Positions 8,936-25,957 of a stretch of 28,860 nucleotides of DNA are shown piece by piece. This stretch comes from Tubiluchus corallicola (Eukaryota > Priapulida > Priapulimorpha > Priapulimorphida > Tubiluchidae), in assembly GCA_030141605.1 (NCBI GenBank), contig JAQGDQ010001262.1:22501-51360 (forward strand), in the 5' to 3' direction. A program made the position numbers and the translations under genes. Positions within the stretch are counted from its first letter, which is position 1. Each line of letters starts with the position of its first letter. Below the pieces are notes generated by a model that worked only from the letters and a program-made list of their open reading frames with translations, was not told the DNA's origin and searched no databases.

Positions 8936-9368
8936 CACAGGAAAGTCAGTGTTTCAAACTACCCTAGCTTCCTTCTTGCTTGAATCTCCCTGAGGAGGAC
9001 ACTACACCCTCTGCATTAACTTGCCGCGTTGGGAGGGATTTCGAATGATGATCAAGCGTTTTCAAGGGGCTCGTTAATAGAAGATTCATCTTGAATTATC
9101 ACCTGAAGAGGAAGAGGCTGGTAGTACTAATGAGATCGTGTAACTAATGAGCCTACGTGTTAAACACACGTAAGCCAGTGGCAGTTGTGTTTTGCGTTTT
9201 AGAAGTTTTAACTAAGTTTCCCTTAACCCCTCAGCTACCGGAAATACGGTCACGAGGGCAGACCCAGCAATGGGGGTGCAATCGTCCTACGTGAAAGCAG
9301 AAGAAATGCTACTGCACCACTTTCGTTGATCACTGAACTTACATCATATCTTTGACTGCCTTGCCATA
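8936..9368. other. No gene recognised
   Basis: Mixed-composition sequence with GC somewhat higher than the surroundings near 8985-9030 and 9230-9290. I tested the region for an exon but every frame hits stops quickly. It may be an unidentified element remnant. No SUN-domain exon was seen. Confidence 0.35.
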
Positions 9369-9484
9369 TTATTATTATTATTATTGTTGTTGTTGTTGTT
9401 GTTGCTGCTGCTGCTGCTACTGCTGTTGCTGTTGGTATTGCTGATGCAATTTTGTTGTTGTTGTTATAATAATAATAATAATAA

Positions 9485-9529
<45 letters not shown>

Positions 9530-9550
9530 TATTATTATTATTATTATTTA
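9369..9550. repeat. Compound trinucleotide microsatellite (ATT, TTG, CTG, AAT, ATT)
   Basis: In order it contains ATT repeats, TTG repeats, CTG/CTA repeats, TTG again, a long AAT run (about 9470-9528), then ATT repeats to about 9549. The AAT block and the following ATT block are mutually complementary and could fold into a long hairpin. The flank TTATTTTCTTTGAGC resembles the LINE-tail junctions elsewhere in the window. Confidence 0.9.
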
Positions 9551-9631
9551 TTTTCTTTGAGCATATAAACGTATACATATATACTTGCGCCCTCTATTTG
9601 CAAGGCTATTTACTGTATTGGTGTCTGTTGC

Positions 9632-9872
9632 ATTAAAGCACAAGAAAACCCTCGACTTACATCAAGCTTAAAAAATTCGTCTTGAAATTTTATACCTATT
9701 GCCTTTTTACATGTAACGCTTGCGGCGGCAGTAACGCTGTATAAAACTTGTAAATTTAAACTCCCGCTACGACCGTTTTAATGGTAGGTCGCTTGATAGC
9801 TTGAAACAAGCTTAGATAACATTGCATAAAGTTTCAAAATATAATCAGAGCATTCGTAACGCACATGTTATT
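9632..9872 (+). repeat. Dispersed repeat family 3, copy 2 (truncated)
   Basis: It matches 2701-2947 in the same orientation, starting at AAAGCACAAGAAAACCCTC and ending at GCACATGTTA. It lacks the right-hand third present in the other two copies. There are many substitutions and a small internal deletion in the TATACC...TTGCC region. Confidence 0.75.
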
Positions 9873-9884
9873 ATACCACTGGCT

Positions 9885-10140
9885 AAAAATTTTCTGAAGC
9901 AGCACCCTCACTAATCTTTGTTAAGAAACTGCAGTCAACCTCGGGTATAAGGAACTCGGACATAAGGGACCACCAACTCCGGTCCTGATTTTTCGTAACG
10001 TTTTTCCCATTTAAAATTCTTCGTGTATATGGTAGTCGAGACTTTCGGTTATAAGAGACAATATCTTCAGGTCCCGTGTAATAGAAACCCAGGTAAATTA
10101 CCTCGCATATAAAGGGGGACCCTATGATCACAGCGATCGA
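9885..10140. repeat. Putative short DNA-transposon remnant
   Basis: The left part reads CAACCTCGGGTATAAGGAAC and then TCGGACATAAGGGACC. The right part contains ATTACCTCGCATATAAAGGG and GGACCC. The repeated CCTCG..TATAA theme and the ordered internal GGGACC/GGTCC motifs resemble a decayed non-autonomous element. The first bases (CTGGCTAAAAATTTTCTGAAG) recur near 21725, so this border is itself repeated. Superfamily is not assigned. Confidence 0.35.
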
Positions 10141-10315
10141 TTATGATCAATTTTTAACTTGCTGGTGTGTCGATCTATTACGAGTCTTACAATTAACTTT
10201 GAGTCTTACAATCCTAAGTTTGACTCCAAAAATCCGAAGTCTTTTCAGATGTCAAGTGTTTGCAGGTGTATTCATTGATTTTCTGATATAAAACTGCTCT
10301 TTTACAATGTTACAG

Positions 10316-18579
<8,264 letters not shown>

Positions 18580-19075
18580 ATTACGTCCAGTTTTCCAATT
18601 CTCTTGTCCTGTTCCTAATCAGAATGTATTTATTCGCTCTCTTGTCAACATTTGCACATGCTGCACATGCTGAATTTGTTTTGCATCTTCTCTGTTAGCA
18701 TTTGCACACGTGGGAATCGTAGTTGCACAGCATTCCAGGGCAAACACGTCATAATTACTCCACGTATTTGTACGAAGCATTTAGCGCGCGGCTAATGATT
18801 GTTGCGAATGTTGCTTCTTGGCTTCTGTCGTGTTTAGTTTTGACGACGACGACAGTATGGCTTCATTTTAGGATTCACGTGAAGCTCGTTTCGTTTTTTA
18901 GTTTGGCGTATTTAATGTACGTAATCCTTCCTCGTATTGTTAAGTTTAATTCATTATTCGTGACATTCAACTAAATGGCAGCTAGGAGGTTAGGGAGCTT
19001 GGAAAGATGTCGTTTCACAAAGGAGGAGGAATGTAGGAGGAAGAAAGGGTGGAAGGAGTTTACAGTCTCCCACAT
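18580..19075 (+). other. 3' flank / probable 3' UTR of the SUCO-like gene
   Basis: No AATAAA or ATTAAA is seen in this stretch, so the poly(A) site may use a variant signal or lie further on. A frame at 18723-18974 is short and has no recognisable motif. From about 19080 the telomere-like repeat begins. Confidence 0.4.
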
Positions 19076-19079
19076 AGCC

Positions 19080-19895
19080 CTATTCCCAACCCAACCCTAA
19101 CCCTAACCCTTAACCCCAATGCTAACCCTAACCCCTAACCCCAATTCTAACCCTAACCCCTAACCCCAATGCTAACCCTAACCCCTAACCCCAATGCTAA
19201 CCCTAACGCTTACCATAACCTCTTACCCCAACGTCCTACCCCAACGCCAACCCTAACCCTGACCCCAGCCCTAACCCAAACCCTAACTCTAACCCCAACG
19301 TCAACCTCCAACCCAAACCCTAACTCTAACCCAAACCCTAACTCTAACCCTAACCCTAACTCTAACCCTAACCCTAACCCTAACCCTAACTCTAACCCAA
19401 ACCCTAACTCTAACCCTAACCCTAACTCTAACCCAAACCCTAACTCTAACCCTAACCCTAACCCTAACCCTAACTCTAACCCAAACCCTAACCCTAACCC
19501 TAACCCTAACCCTAACCCAAACCCTAACTCTAACCCAAACCCTAACCCTAACTCTAACCCTAACCCTAACCCTAACCCTAACCCTAACCCTAACTCTAAC
19601 CCAAACCCTAACTCTAACCCAAACCCTAACCCTAACCCTAACCCTAACTCTAACCCAAACCCTAACTCTAACCCAAACCCTAACTCTAACCCCAACGTCA
19701 ACCTCCAACCCAAACCCTAACTCTAACCCAAACCCTAACTCTAACCCCAACGTCAACCTCCAACCCCAACCCTAACTCTAACCCTAGCCCTAACTCTAGC
19801 GCTAACTTTAAACCCAGCCTCCTGCCTCAACGCCAACCCCCAACCCTAACCCAGATCCTAACCCTTGCCCTAATCCGAAATCTAACCCTAATCCA
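19080..19895 (+). repeat. Degenerate interstitial telomere-like array (CCCTAA and variants)
   Basis: About 800 bases of hexamers alternate among CCCTAA, CTCTAA and CCCAAA, often in the order CCCTAACTCTAACCCAAA, with CCCCAATGCTAA forms in the left part. A non-telomeric block, CTCTAACCCCAACGTCAACC plus TCCAACC, appears at 19287, 19684 and 19739, showing segmental duplication inside the array. The C-rich strand is on plus. ORFs here (NPNPNS and GLGLGL type) are artefacts of the repeat. Confidence 0.97.
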
Positions 19896-20074
19896 TTTCG
19901 CAAACTAGTTTCTTGTATGTGGCCAACTTCTGCCGGAGGGGGTGTAACTGAAGTGCTCTATGTTGGGGCGAATGAAATAGCAGAGTGGTTGGTGTGTGTG
20001 TGTGTGCTTTAGAATCAAAGTTAAGCAATAGAGAGCCTAGTGGGTAAATGGATGGATGATCCCAGCAACTTTCT
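19896..20074. other. Short spacer with (GT)n
   Basis: Contains a run of GT dinucleotides near 19992-20006. No gene is recognised. Confidence 0.5.
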
Positions 20075-20335
20075 TCAGAAGAGTTTGTGTGGCTTAGTGT
20101 TTCCTATCGTCTTCATAATACACAGGTTCCAGTCGTGCCTCAGCCATCTACATTGGTCAGGCTTTGCCATTAAGTACTGGATCCTGGTTTGTAGAGTGTA
20201 CTGTATGCAAAAACAGGTCATCAAGTGGTTTCGCATTAACATTGTGTTACATGTTAAGCAAGACTGAGTCTTGTAAGCTCTTAGATGGGAGACCACTACC
20301 AACGATATTGTTGCCCGGTCTGCATAGCTAAAAAT
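20075..20335 (+). mobile_element. Pol III-type composite, tRNA-like and 5S-like parts (possible SINE)
   Basis: TGGCTTAGTGT (20090-20100) resembles a tRNA A box, and GGTTCCAGTCG (20125-20135) a B box, 35 bases apart, the usual spacing. Further on, 20253-20294 follows the 5S rRNA internal control region: GTTAAGC, a 24-base middle part, then GATGGGAGACC, at nearly 5S spacing. CCCGGTCTGCATAGCT (20314-20329) resembles the 5S 3' end. No 5S 5' half is evident. It is not an intact RNA gene; a degenerate SINE or chance assembly are both possible. Confidence 0.33.
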
Positions 20336-20364
20336 GAAATGAACGTTTTACTAGTGACTGTAAG

Positions 20365-20773
20365 CAGGGTTCCCACAGTCAGGGAAGATGTTAGAAAATC
20401 CTTGAAAATACAGGCTATCCCGGAAGGTCATGGAAAAGTCAGGGAAAACGATAATTTGGTAAAAAGTCAGGGAAAATGACGAAAATGGGGGTGAAAAGTC
20501 GGGGAAATTGGAAAGGGTTGCAAAAATAGTCACTGTTAATCGATATTTTTCAGTAGTTAAGAAAGTTTATTTAATGTGATTAGTGTAATTTCATTAGCAC
20601 TACTGCAACTGTGCCAACACATTATATATCAGTATATGTATGAATGTCCATACACAAAAATGTATGAATACGTATACTGGTAATACAATTTCTGCTTATC
20701 TTGGTCATGGAAAATCAATATTTTGTCAGGGAAAAGTCAGGGAAGTTTAGTTTAAAATTCTGTGGGATCCCCG
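20365..20773. mobile_element. hAT-like non-autonomous element (MITE), about 409 bp
   Basis: The left end CAGGGTTCCCAC and the right end GTGGGATCCCCG are inverted repeats with two mismatches, of the CAGGGTTCCCAC type found on many animal hAT MITEs. Both subterminal regions carry repeated GTCAGGGAAAA and CATGGAAAA motifs in the same sense, also typical of that group. No transposase is present. The flanking eight bases agree only partly, so the target duplication has decayed or the boundary is off. Confidence 0.7.
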
Positions 20774-20968
20774 TCGACAAGTTTCGAAACTTGAATGGCA
20801 GGCTCAGGTTCTTCAGTCTTTTTCATTCATAGGATGTGATGAAAGTCACATATCTGGTTGTTGTAATGCAGCGTTAATCAGAGTGCCAGACAGGCGCCAC
20901 CTGTTAAAAATGTTCAGAAATTCTTACTGCTGATGAAGTAATAACAGCGGCGGCGGCTCGTGTATAGA
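20774..20968. other. Spacer between hAT-like element and 102-bp array
   Basis: No gene recognised. GCGCCACCTGTTAA near 20895 resembles a motif near 26120 (CGCCATCTGTTAA). Confidence 0.3.
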
Positions 20969-21365
20969 CACTATGGAACTGCAGCACCCCCTATTTTCAC
21001 TCAATATTATCGATAATATCCAATATAAGTCTTTTTTCTTTAGTTCTTTCTTTATACTTGCACGTGAGGGTACTGTGGAACTGCAGCACCCCCTATTTTC
21101 ACTCAATATTATCGATAATATCCAATATAAGTCTTTTTTCTTTAGTTCTTTCTTTATACTTGCACGTGAGGGTACTGTGGAACTGCAGTACCCCCTATTT
21201 TCACTTTATATTATCGATAATATTCAATAAGTCTTTTTTCTTTAGTTCTTTCTTTATACTTGCACGTGAGGGTACTGTGGAACTGCAGCGCCCCCTATTT
21301 TCACTCAATATTATCGATAATATCCAATATAAGTCTTTTTTCTTTAGTTCTTTCTTTATAATTGT
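20969..21365 (+). repeat. Tandem array, about 102-bp unit, four copies, with 16-bp palindrome
   Basis: CTGCAG of the unit occurs at 20979, 21081, 21183 and 21283. Each unit has TGGAACTGCAGCACCCCCTA, then the perfect palindrome ATATTATCGATAATAT, a TTTTTTCTTTAGTTCTTTC tract and TTGCACGTGAGGGTACTG. Copies are nearly identical, implying recent expansion. The module GGCTGTTGTGCGCATGCGG follows at about 21425, and a related pair of modules occurs in the SUCO-like intron at 10555-10615. Confidence 0.93.
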
Positions 21366-21452
21366 ACGGAACCAGAGCACGTGAGGGTAGTACTGTTTGC
21401 TTCACAGCCCAAGCACTGTGGTGTGTTTGGCTGTTGTGCGCATGCGGTCATG

Positions 21453-21674
21453 TTCACATGTCTGAGATAGCACATCGTATATTGCACTGCTAGCGTCTGC
21501 TGCTAGGTAGAGAAAGTACTGTCGCTCACGCAGTTTGTTGTCAATTGTCACGTGCTCACCGTGAGTGTATCAAGCACGAACTGCGACAATTTAGGCTATT
21601 AGTAAGCAAAAAAAATTTTTGTTTAGGATTTTCTGAAGTTTATTTCTAAATTTTCGCGTGTTTGTTTGTTTAAA
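21453..21674 (+). repeat. Dispersed repeat family 2, copy 2
   Basis: The counterpart of 2019-2241, same orientation. It differs by scattered substitutions and a short variable block between GTCACGT and GCGACAATTTAGG. Confidence 0.75.
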
Positions 21675-21950
21675 ATTACAATACATTAAAATTACAAATG
21701 TTCGTTTCATACATTAAAACATTGGTTAAAAATCTTCTGAAGTAGCCCCCCCCCCCCACTAATAGCTACGACCCTCCACTGATGAACAGTGACGGAATCG
21801 ATAAACAACTTTGCGAAGTTTTGGGGATTCCGCCAGCCACCTGCTGGAGGGAATCAGTCTTTGTCAAATTTCTTTTAGACTAAAACTCTGGAAGTTTACA
21901 GGATTATTCCGAAAGACGAACAACGACAGCTGGTCATTTTCGCCGACAGT
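21675..21950. other. No gene recognised; poly(C) run
   Basis: A 13-base C run sits near 21747-21759. The phrase TAAAAATCTTCTGAAGTAGC just before it resembles the left border at 9885. Confidence 0.4.
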
Positions 21951-21954
21951 GAAT

Positions 21955-22570
21955 ATTTGTGTGCTTGCAAGCCAAAACCGTCCATAAGTCGGTATAGCTA
22001 AAACTATGTTATGACACTTCAAAGTAGAATGCACCAAAAATTTGGTCAAATGGCAAATTTTTGTTTTTTTTAGAAAATGAAATGCTAAATATATAGGAAT
22101 ACTGAAAATTTAATTTTATAACCCTGTATCCACTTTTCTGGCTAGAAATTAGTACTGCAATTGTAAAAAACTTGTATTTTCAACCTCCGACTGTAACTCG
22201 TGTTATTTTGCTTTGTGTTTTTTCTGCCGCCAAGCCCAGATCTGCGTCAGGAAGAGCCATCTACTGGATTTAAACATAACTTCAATGTGCTCTTACAAAG
22301 TCCATAGCAACCAACATTCCTACAGTTGTTAAGTGTTTTGTAGAAACGTGACAAAAAACAATGGCCGACTTTAACAGTGATTTTCTCAAGATTAAGTTTT
22401 TCAGTGTGCAGCCTGCACCTCAACTTCAACGTGGATTATCTCAGCTTAGAAATAACATAGAATGATGAACTTGGTATCAAAATGATCCTCATGAAATGGA
22501 GATTCAGGATGTGTGAATAACTAGAAAAGCTTAATTGTTGACTTATGGACGATTTTGCTATGCAAGCTCA
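21955..22570. mobile_element. Family 4 MITE, copy B
   Basis: It matches 15773-16388 along its length, including GTGTGCTTGCAA at the left, TCAGGAAGAGCCATCT, CAGCCTGCACCTCAACTTCA and ACGATTTTGCTATGCAAGC at the right. Here the flanks are AATATTT on both sides, a candidate 7-bp target-site duplication. Copies are diverged by substitutions and indels. Confidence 0.82.
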
Positions 22571-22830
22571 CAATATTTTGATAAAATAATAACCAGAAGT
22601 CTGTTTATCTCTTTATGAATAAACAATTTTCTACTGCAGTCTGTTTATGCAGATGCCAACTGAAGAGTTCCGCAGCATCTGTATAAATAATTTATGTGCC
22701 CCCAAAAACACTTTCCAATATTATTATTTTGCAGTTATTTGCTTCATATTTCTTTATTAACCCGGAGTTTTTAATGTTTGTATTACGTGCGCGTTCGTAA
22801 ACGTTTTGGTTTTTGCCTATAGCTTATATT
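22571..22830. other. No gene recognised
   Basis: AT-rich. CAGATGC near 22650 and GCATCTG near 22675 form a short interrupted inverted repeat. There is no coding signal. Confidence 0.35.
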
Positions 22831-22831
22831 C

Positions 22832-22990
22832 AAATTAGTCCGCAGTATCGAATGTTGATGTCATACCAATGCATTATGTTGACACACGTCCAACTGTAGT
22901 TGGAGCCAAAGCAGGTCTTACAGCACGGCGCAGTTTCATTCTTTTAAATTAGTCCGCAGTATCGAATGTTGATGTCATACCAATGCGTTA
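22832..22990 (+). repeat. Direct repeat of about 45 bases
   Basis: AATTAGTCCGCAGTATCGAA, followed by TGTTGATGTCATACCAATGC, occurs near 22833 and again near 22949. The second copy leads directly into the 63-bp array through a CATGTCATACCATGTAGTC junction. Confidence 0.85.
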
Positions 22991-23004
22991 CCATGTCATA
23001 CCAT

Positions 23005-23310
23005 GTAGTCCCTCCATTTTTTGTTACCATCTTTACTAACAACGACTAAGATGGTATTGTTTGTAATGTAGTCCCTCAATTTTTTGTTACCATCTTCACT
23101 AACAACGACTAAGATGGTATTGTTTGTAATGTAGTCCCTCAATTTTTTGTTACCATCTTTACTAACAACGACTAAGATGGTATTTTTTGTAATGTAGTCG
23201 CTCCATTTTTTGTTACCATCTTTACTAACAACGACTAAGATGGCATTTTTGTAATGTAGTCGCTCCATTTTTTGTTACCATCTTTACTAACAACGACTAA
23301 GATGGTATTT
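23005..23310. repeat. Tandem array, 63-bp unit with internal hairpin, five copies
   Basis: GTTACCATCT occurs at 23023, 23086, 23149, 23212 and 23274. Each unit contains TACCATCTT, then ACTAACAACGACT, then AAGATGGTA, so a 9-bp stem can form around a loop of about 14 bases. The linker is TTTGTAATGTAGTCCCTCAA plus TTTTTTGT. Stems are retained in nearly all units, with one GGCA variant. The minus-strand frame across it (VVVSKDGNKK repeated) results from the 63-bp, 21-codon period. Confidence 0.95.
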
Positions 23311-23645
23311 TAACGTTCTGATTTTCAATTTATTTAAGTTACAAAGTAGCTAGATTATCTTTAATGTTCGTTTGTGATATGGTTGTATTATGTATGATAC
23401 ATATGTGTTGATCATATTGTATGTATTTGTATAGCTGTAAATCTAGTCAGTTTATTGTGTACATAGAACATACATACTTGTAAGTATGATACTTAAACTT
23501 TGTAACTTATTTAATATAGTTATTTTTGCTTACACTTACGTGTTTATCTATTTTTGATTATTAAAGAAAAATTCGCTCGACGAAAATTCTTTTTGTTGTT
23601 TGTTGTGTTTTATGGATAACACATAATTTTGCAATCATATTTCCC
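23311..23645. other. No gene recognised
   Basis: AT-rich sequence with no open frame or repeat noted, apart from simple TTGTTTGTTG runs near 23595. Confidence 0.35.
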
Positions 23646-23649
23646 AGAA

Positions 23650-23928
23650 GTTGCGATTTTGCTGCAATTTTTCCTGGAACTGCTTCTGTTTGGAATGCTC
23701 TGTAATCTCAGAATTTCCTATGAAATGTTTTTCTACAATATGGTGCTAATGTTTACCCTTACCGAAGCTCCAGTCGGCACTTAAGGCACGAATTTTGCTG
23801 CAATTTTTCCTGGAACTGCTTCTGTTTGGAATTCTCTGTAATCTGAGAATTTCCTATGAAATGTTTTTCCACAATATTGTGCTAATATTTACCCTTACCG
23901 AAGCTCCAGTCGGCACTTCACGCATGAA
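23650..23928 (+). repeat. Two-copy tandem duplication, about 136-bp unit
   Basis: ATTTTGCTGCAATTTTTCCT starts at 23656 and 23792. The copies share GGAACTGCTTCTGTTTGGAA, ATTTCCTATGAAATGTTTTT and ACCGAAGCTCCAGTCGGCAC, and differ at about eight positions. GCTCCAGTCGGCACTT near each end has no known function. Confidence 0.92.
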
Positions 23929-23949
23929 TCTTGCTGGTAGTCAGTGCGT

Positions 23950-24000
23950 AAATACCAATTCAATTCAATTCAATTTATTAACTCCTCAAGAATGAATAAA
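23950..24000 (-). repeat. (CAATT)n run, possible LINE 3' tail
   Basis: CAATTCAATTCAATTCAATT followed by TATTAACTCC: on the minus strand, a UTR-like sequence ending in AATAAATTGAATTGAATTG. This style of short-repeat tail is common at LINE 3' ends. No RT frame is next to it. Confidence 0.35.
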
Positions 24001-24058
24001 ATACAGTATTAGGAATACATGCAATATTATGTAACAAAGGAGATGTAAAATACATGTA

Positions 24059-24592
24059 CCGTATATACTTACGTACAAGTCGAATTTTTGGGAGGCGATT
24101 TTAAGGTGAAGTTTTTAGGGTCGACTTATACGATGTGTTTTTGGGAGATGTCGCTTAAGAGTTGTCTACAATAGGAATGTGTAAAGAAATGATCCTTCAT
24201 TATACGCTGGCCGCCATATCCTAGAGTTAAAGGCAATACAAACAATTATGTTCGATGAAAGGCCAGGCTATATTATCATTATCGTATGCATTATCTGTAT
24301 ATACACACACACACATGCATGCACACACTCACACACGCACGCGCACACACACACACACACATATACATACACCAAGTAGGTATAATATACTCGGCCCAGG
24401 CACTTGCACGTATCTGACACAGCAGTAGGCTATTCACTTATTACTCGGCCATTGTTGACATCATTTACTCTGGAAGATCTTAACATTTTAGGGTCAACTT
24501 GTACACAGGTGATATATAAAATGATGCAATTTTTGGTCTTAAAATGGACATGGACTTGTACATAAGGTCCACTTGTACACACATATATACGG
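24059..24592. mobile_element. Non-autonomous DNA element with CCGTATATA termini (534 bp)
   Basis: The left end CCGTATATACTTACGTACAA and the reverse complement of the right end, CCGTATATATGTGTACAAG, form inverted repeats of roughly 20-25 bases. Subterminal GGGTCGACTTATAC and GGGTCAACTTGTAC are direct echoes of each other. No transposase is encoded, and I do not assign a superfamily. It has swallowed, or grown, a CA microsatellite at 24300-24368. Confidence 0.65.
24300..24368 (+). repeat. (CA)n microsatellite, imperfect
   Basis: Alternating purine-pyrimidine sequence (ACACAC with GCATGC, GCACGCGC and ATATAC interruptions), the type that can adopt Z-DNA. It lies inside the CCGTATATA-ended element. 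Confidence 0.9.
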
Positions 24593-25165
24593 TGTGTTAA
24601 GTTTAAAGGAAACCCGGATGATTGTGTAAACACGAGTTGAGAACAAAGTATGCTCTAAAATATTGAAAACTATAATAGTTTTTTTTAAATCAAAGCTTAG
24701 GTTAAATAATAATTACCTCGGATACTCAAATTTCGTTAAACTTTCAAAGCTACGCGCGGCTCAGTGAATCTACTAAGATTGGCAACGGCGCCTTTTTTGT
24801 CACAATCGCATGATCATGAACTGCAGTGTTAGCATCTGACGTCACATGACGTAGAGCCCATTTTCGTAAACAGTAACACTTACGCAAACGTGCGTAAGAT
24901 GCCCGCCATTGCACAAACTGTGGTTAGTTTGTGACGTAAGTAATAGCCGTGTTCGGTTGCCGTTAATTAACTTTCTAAGCTAATTATTCAAATATAAGAA
25001 ACAATTATTGACTTTTATAGGCAAGAAATTGTTTATTTTGGACAGTAAATTAAAATGAGATTGAGTCTAAACAATCGTCTGGTTTTCGTCAGTTTAAAAT
25101 TCATGTGTTTTTTGCACATGAAGTTTAGATTTTGCGCTGACACGTTTACCTCCATCAGCGTCTGT
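24593..25165. other. No gene; CRE-like site and small hairpin
   Basis: TGACGTCA (24837-24844) is a perfect cAMP-response-element palindrome, followed by TGACGTA. At about 24880-24899 CTTACGCA, AACG and TGCGTAAG form an 8-bp stem with a 4-base loop. TTAGTTTGTGACGTAAG (about 24932) belongs to a motif also seen near 1157, 27970 and 28605, so these sites may lie in a repeat rather than in a promoter. Confidence 0.35.
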
Positions 25166-25475
25166 TTTCTTAACTCTCACTGATTGAAAAACTGCCTGTG
25201 CTATCTCTATGGACTGATAGAGGAACGAAAGCAAAACCGCTACTTCATCATAAAAATGAACACTGCAGAACACCCCACATATGATGGTGTTACATATGGC
25301 AAGAAGAGTTTCTCCTATTATGGAGCCACATTGTGGAATGAATTACCAAACTGTCTCCGAATGGCCGAAAATCTGGGGGGAAATTAAACGTCTAATTAAC
25401 TCATGGACTGGTGTATCATGTAAATGTGCCATTTGTAAATTCAGCGAAGTTCCCAATTTTGTTAAGTCGTAATTA
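25166..25475 (+). pseudogene. LINE reverse-transcriptase C-terminus with frameshift
   Basis: One plus frame encodes KKSFSYYGATLWNELPNCLR, then MAENLG. A run of six G at 25375-25380 shifts the frame, and the next frame continues EIKRLINSWTGVSCKCAICK, ending at TAA 25470-25472. Joined conceptually, these follow the LINE ORF2 ending: F.YYGA.LWN.LP, then FK..I..W and a C.C..C motif. The frameshift and missing 5' part mark it as dead. An AATAAA at 25756-25761 and a pentanucleotide tail complete the 3' end. Confidence 0.82.
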
Positions 25476-25761
25476 AATGCTGAATGTGTTGGCAGGAAAA
25501 ATTTTTATTGACCTAGACAGCTTTTTGTGTAAATTTTAGAAAATGTTACTGCCTAAAATTTTTACTGTCTAAATTTTTACTGTCTTCATGTAGTTTTAAT
25601 TTTTCTTGTACCAATACCTCTGGTGGCATCCAAAACATTTAAGAAGTACATATTATTACCATGTTATCGCTCATATACATTATGTTTGATATCGGTTTAC
25701 GAGTTTTAAGCTCATGTTTCTACAAATATGTACTGTTTTATATCATACCAATGAAAATAAA
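25476..25761 (+). other. Presumed 3' UTR of the LINE copy
   Basis: It lies between the LINE stop codon and the tail. A short tandem of TAAATTTTTACTGTC occurs near 25550-25585. AATAAA at 25756-25761 leads directly into the pentanucleotide array. Confidence 0.5.
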
Positions 25762-25957
25762 TATTATCTTATCTTATCTTATCTCATCTCATCTCATCTC
25801 ATCTCATCTCATCTCATCTCATCTCATCTCATCTCATCTCATCTCATCTCATCTCATCTCATCTCATCTCCTCTCCTCTCCTCTCCTCTCCTGTCCGCTC
25901 CTCTACTCTCATCTCATCTCATCTCACCTCACCTCACCTCACCTCATCTCATCTCAT
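25762..25957 (+). repeat. Pentanucleotide microsatellite (ATCTT, ATCTC, CTCTC, ACCTC)
   Basis: It starts as ATCTT units directly after the LINE AATAAA, then changes to ATCTC (about 25787-25868), CTCTC, and finally ACCTC/ATCTC. The order suggests growth by replication slippage from the LINE's own 3' tail, with unit types spreading locally. LISSHLISS-type ORFs are artefacts. Confidence 0.95.

Noticed and set aside
9883-10131. Minus-strand 82-codon frame
   Set aside because: It spans a putative transposon remnant with inverted motifs; no protein family is recognised.
19169-19756. Frames of Asn-Pro, Leu-Gly and Val-Arg repeats
   Set aside because: Hexamer repeats keep all frames open. This is telomere-like satellite, not a structural protein gene.
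20253-20329. Intact 5S rRNA gene
   Set aside because: Only the internal control region and 3' end look 5S-like. The 5' half is missing and the middle is diverged, so it is at best a degenerate SINE part.
22996-23268. Minus-strand frame with repeated VVVSKDGNKK
   Set aside because: The 63-bp unit is 21 codons, so an open frame is kept automatically. There is no start context or conservation to support a gene.
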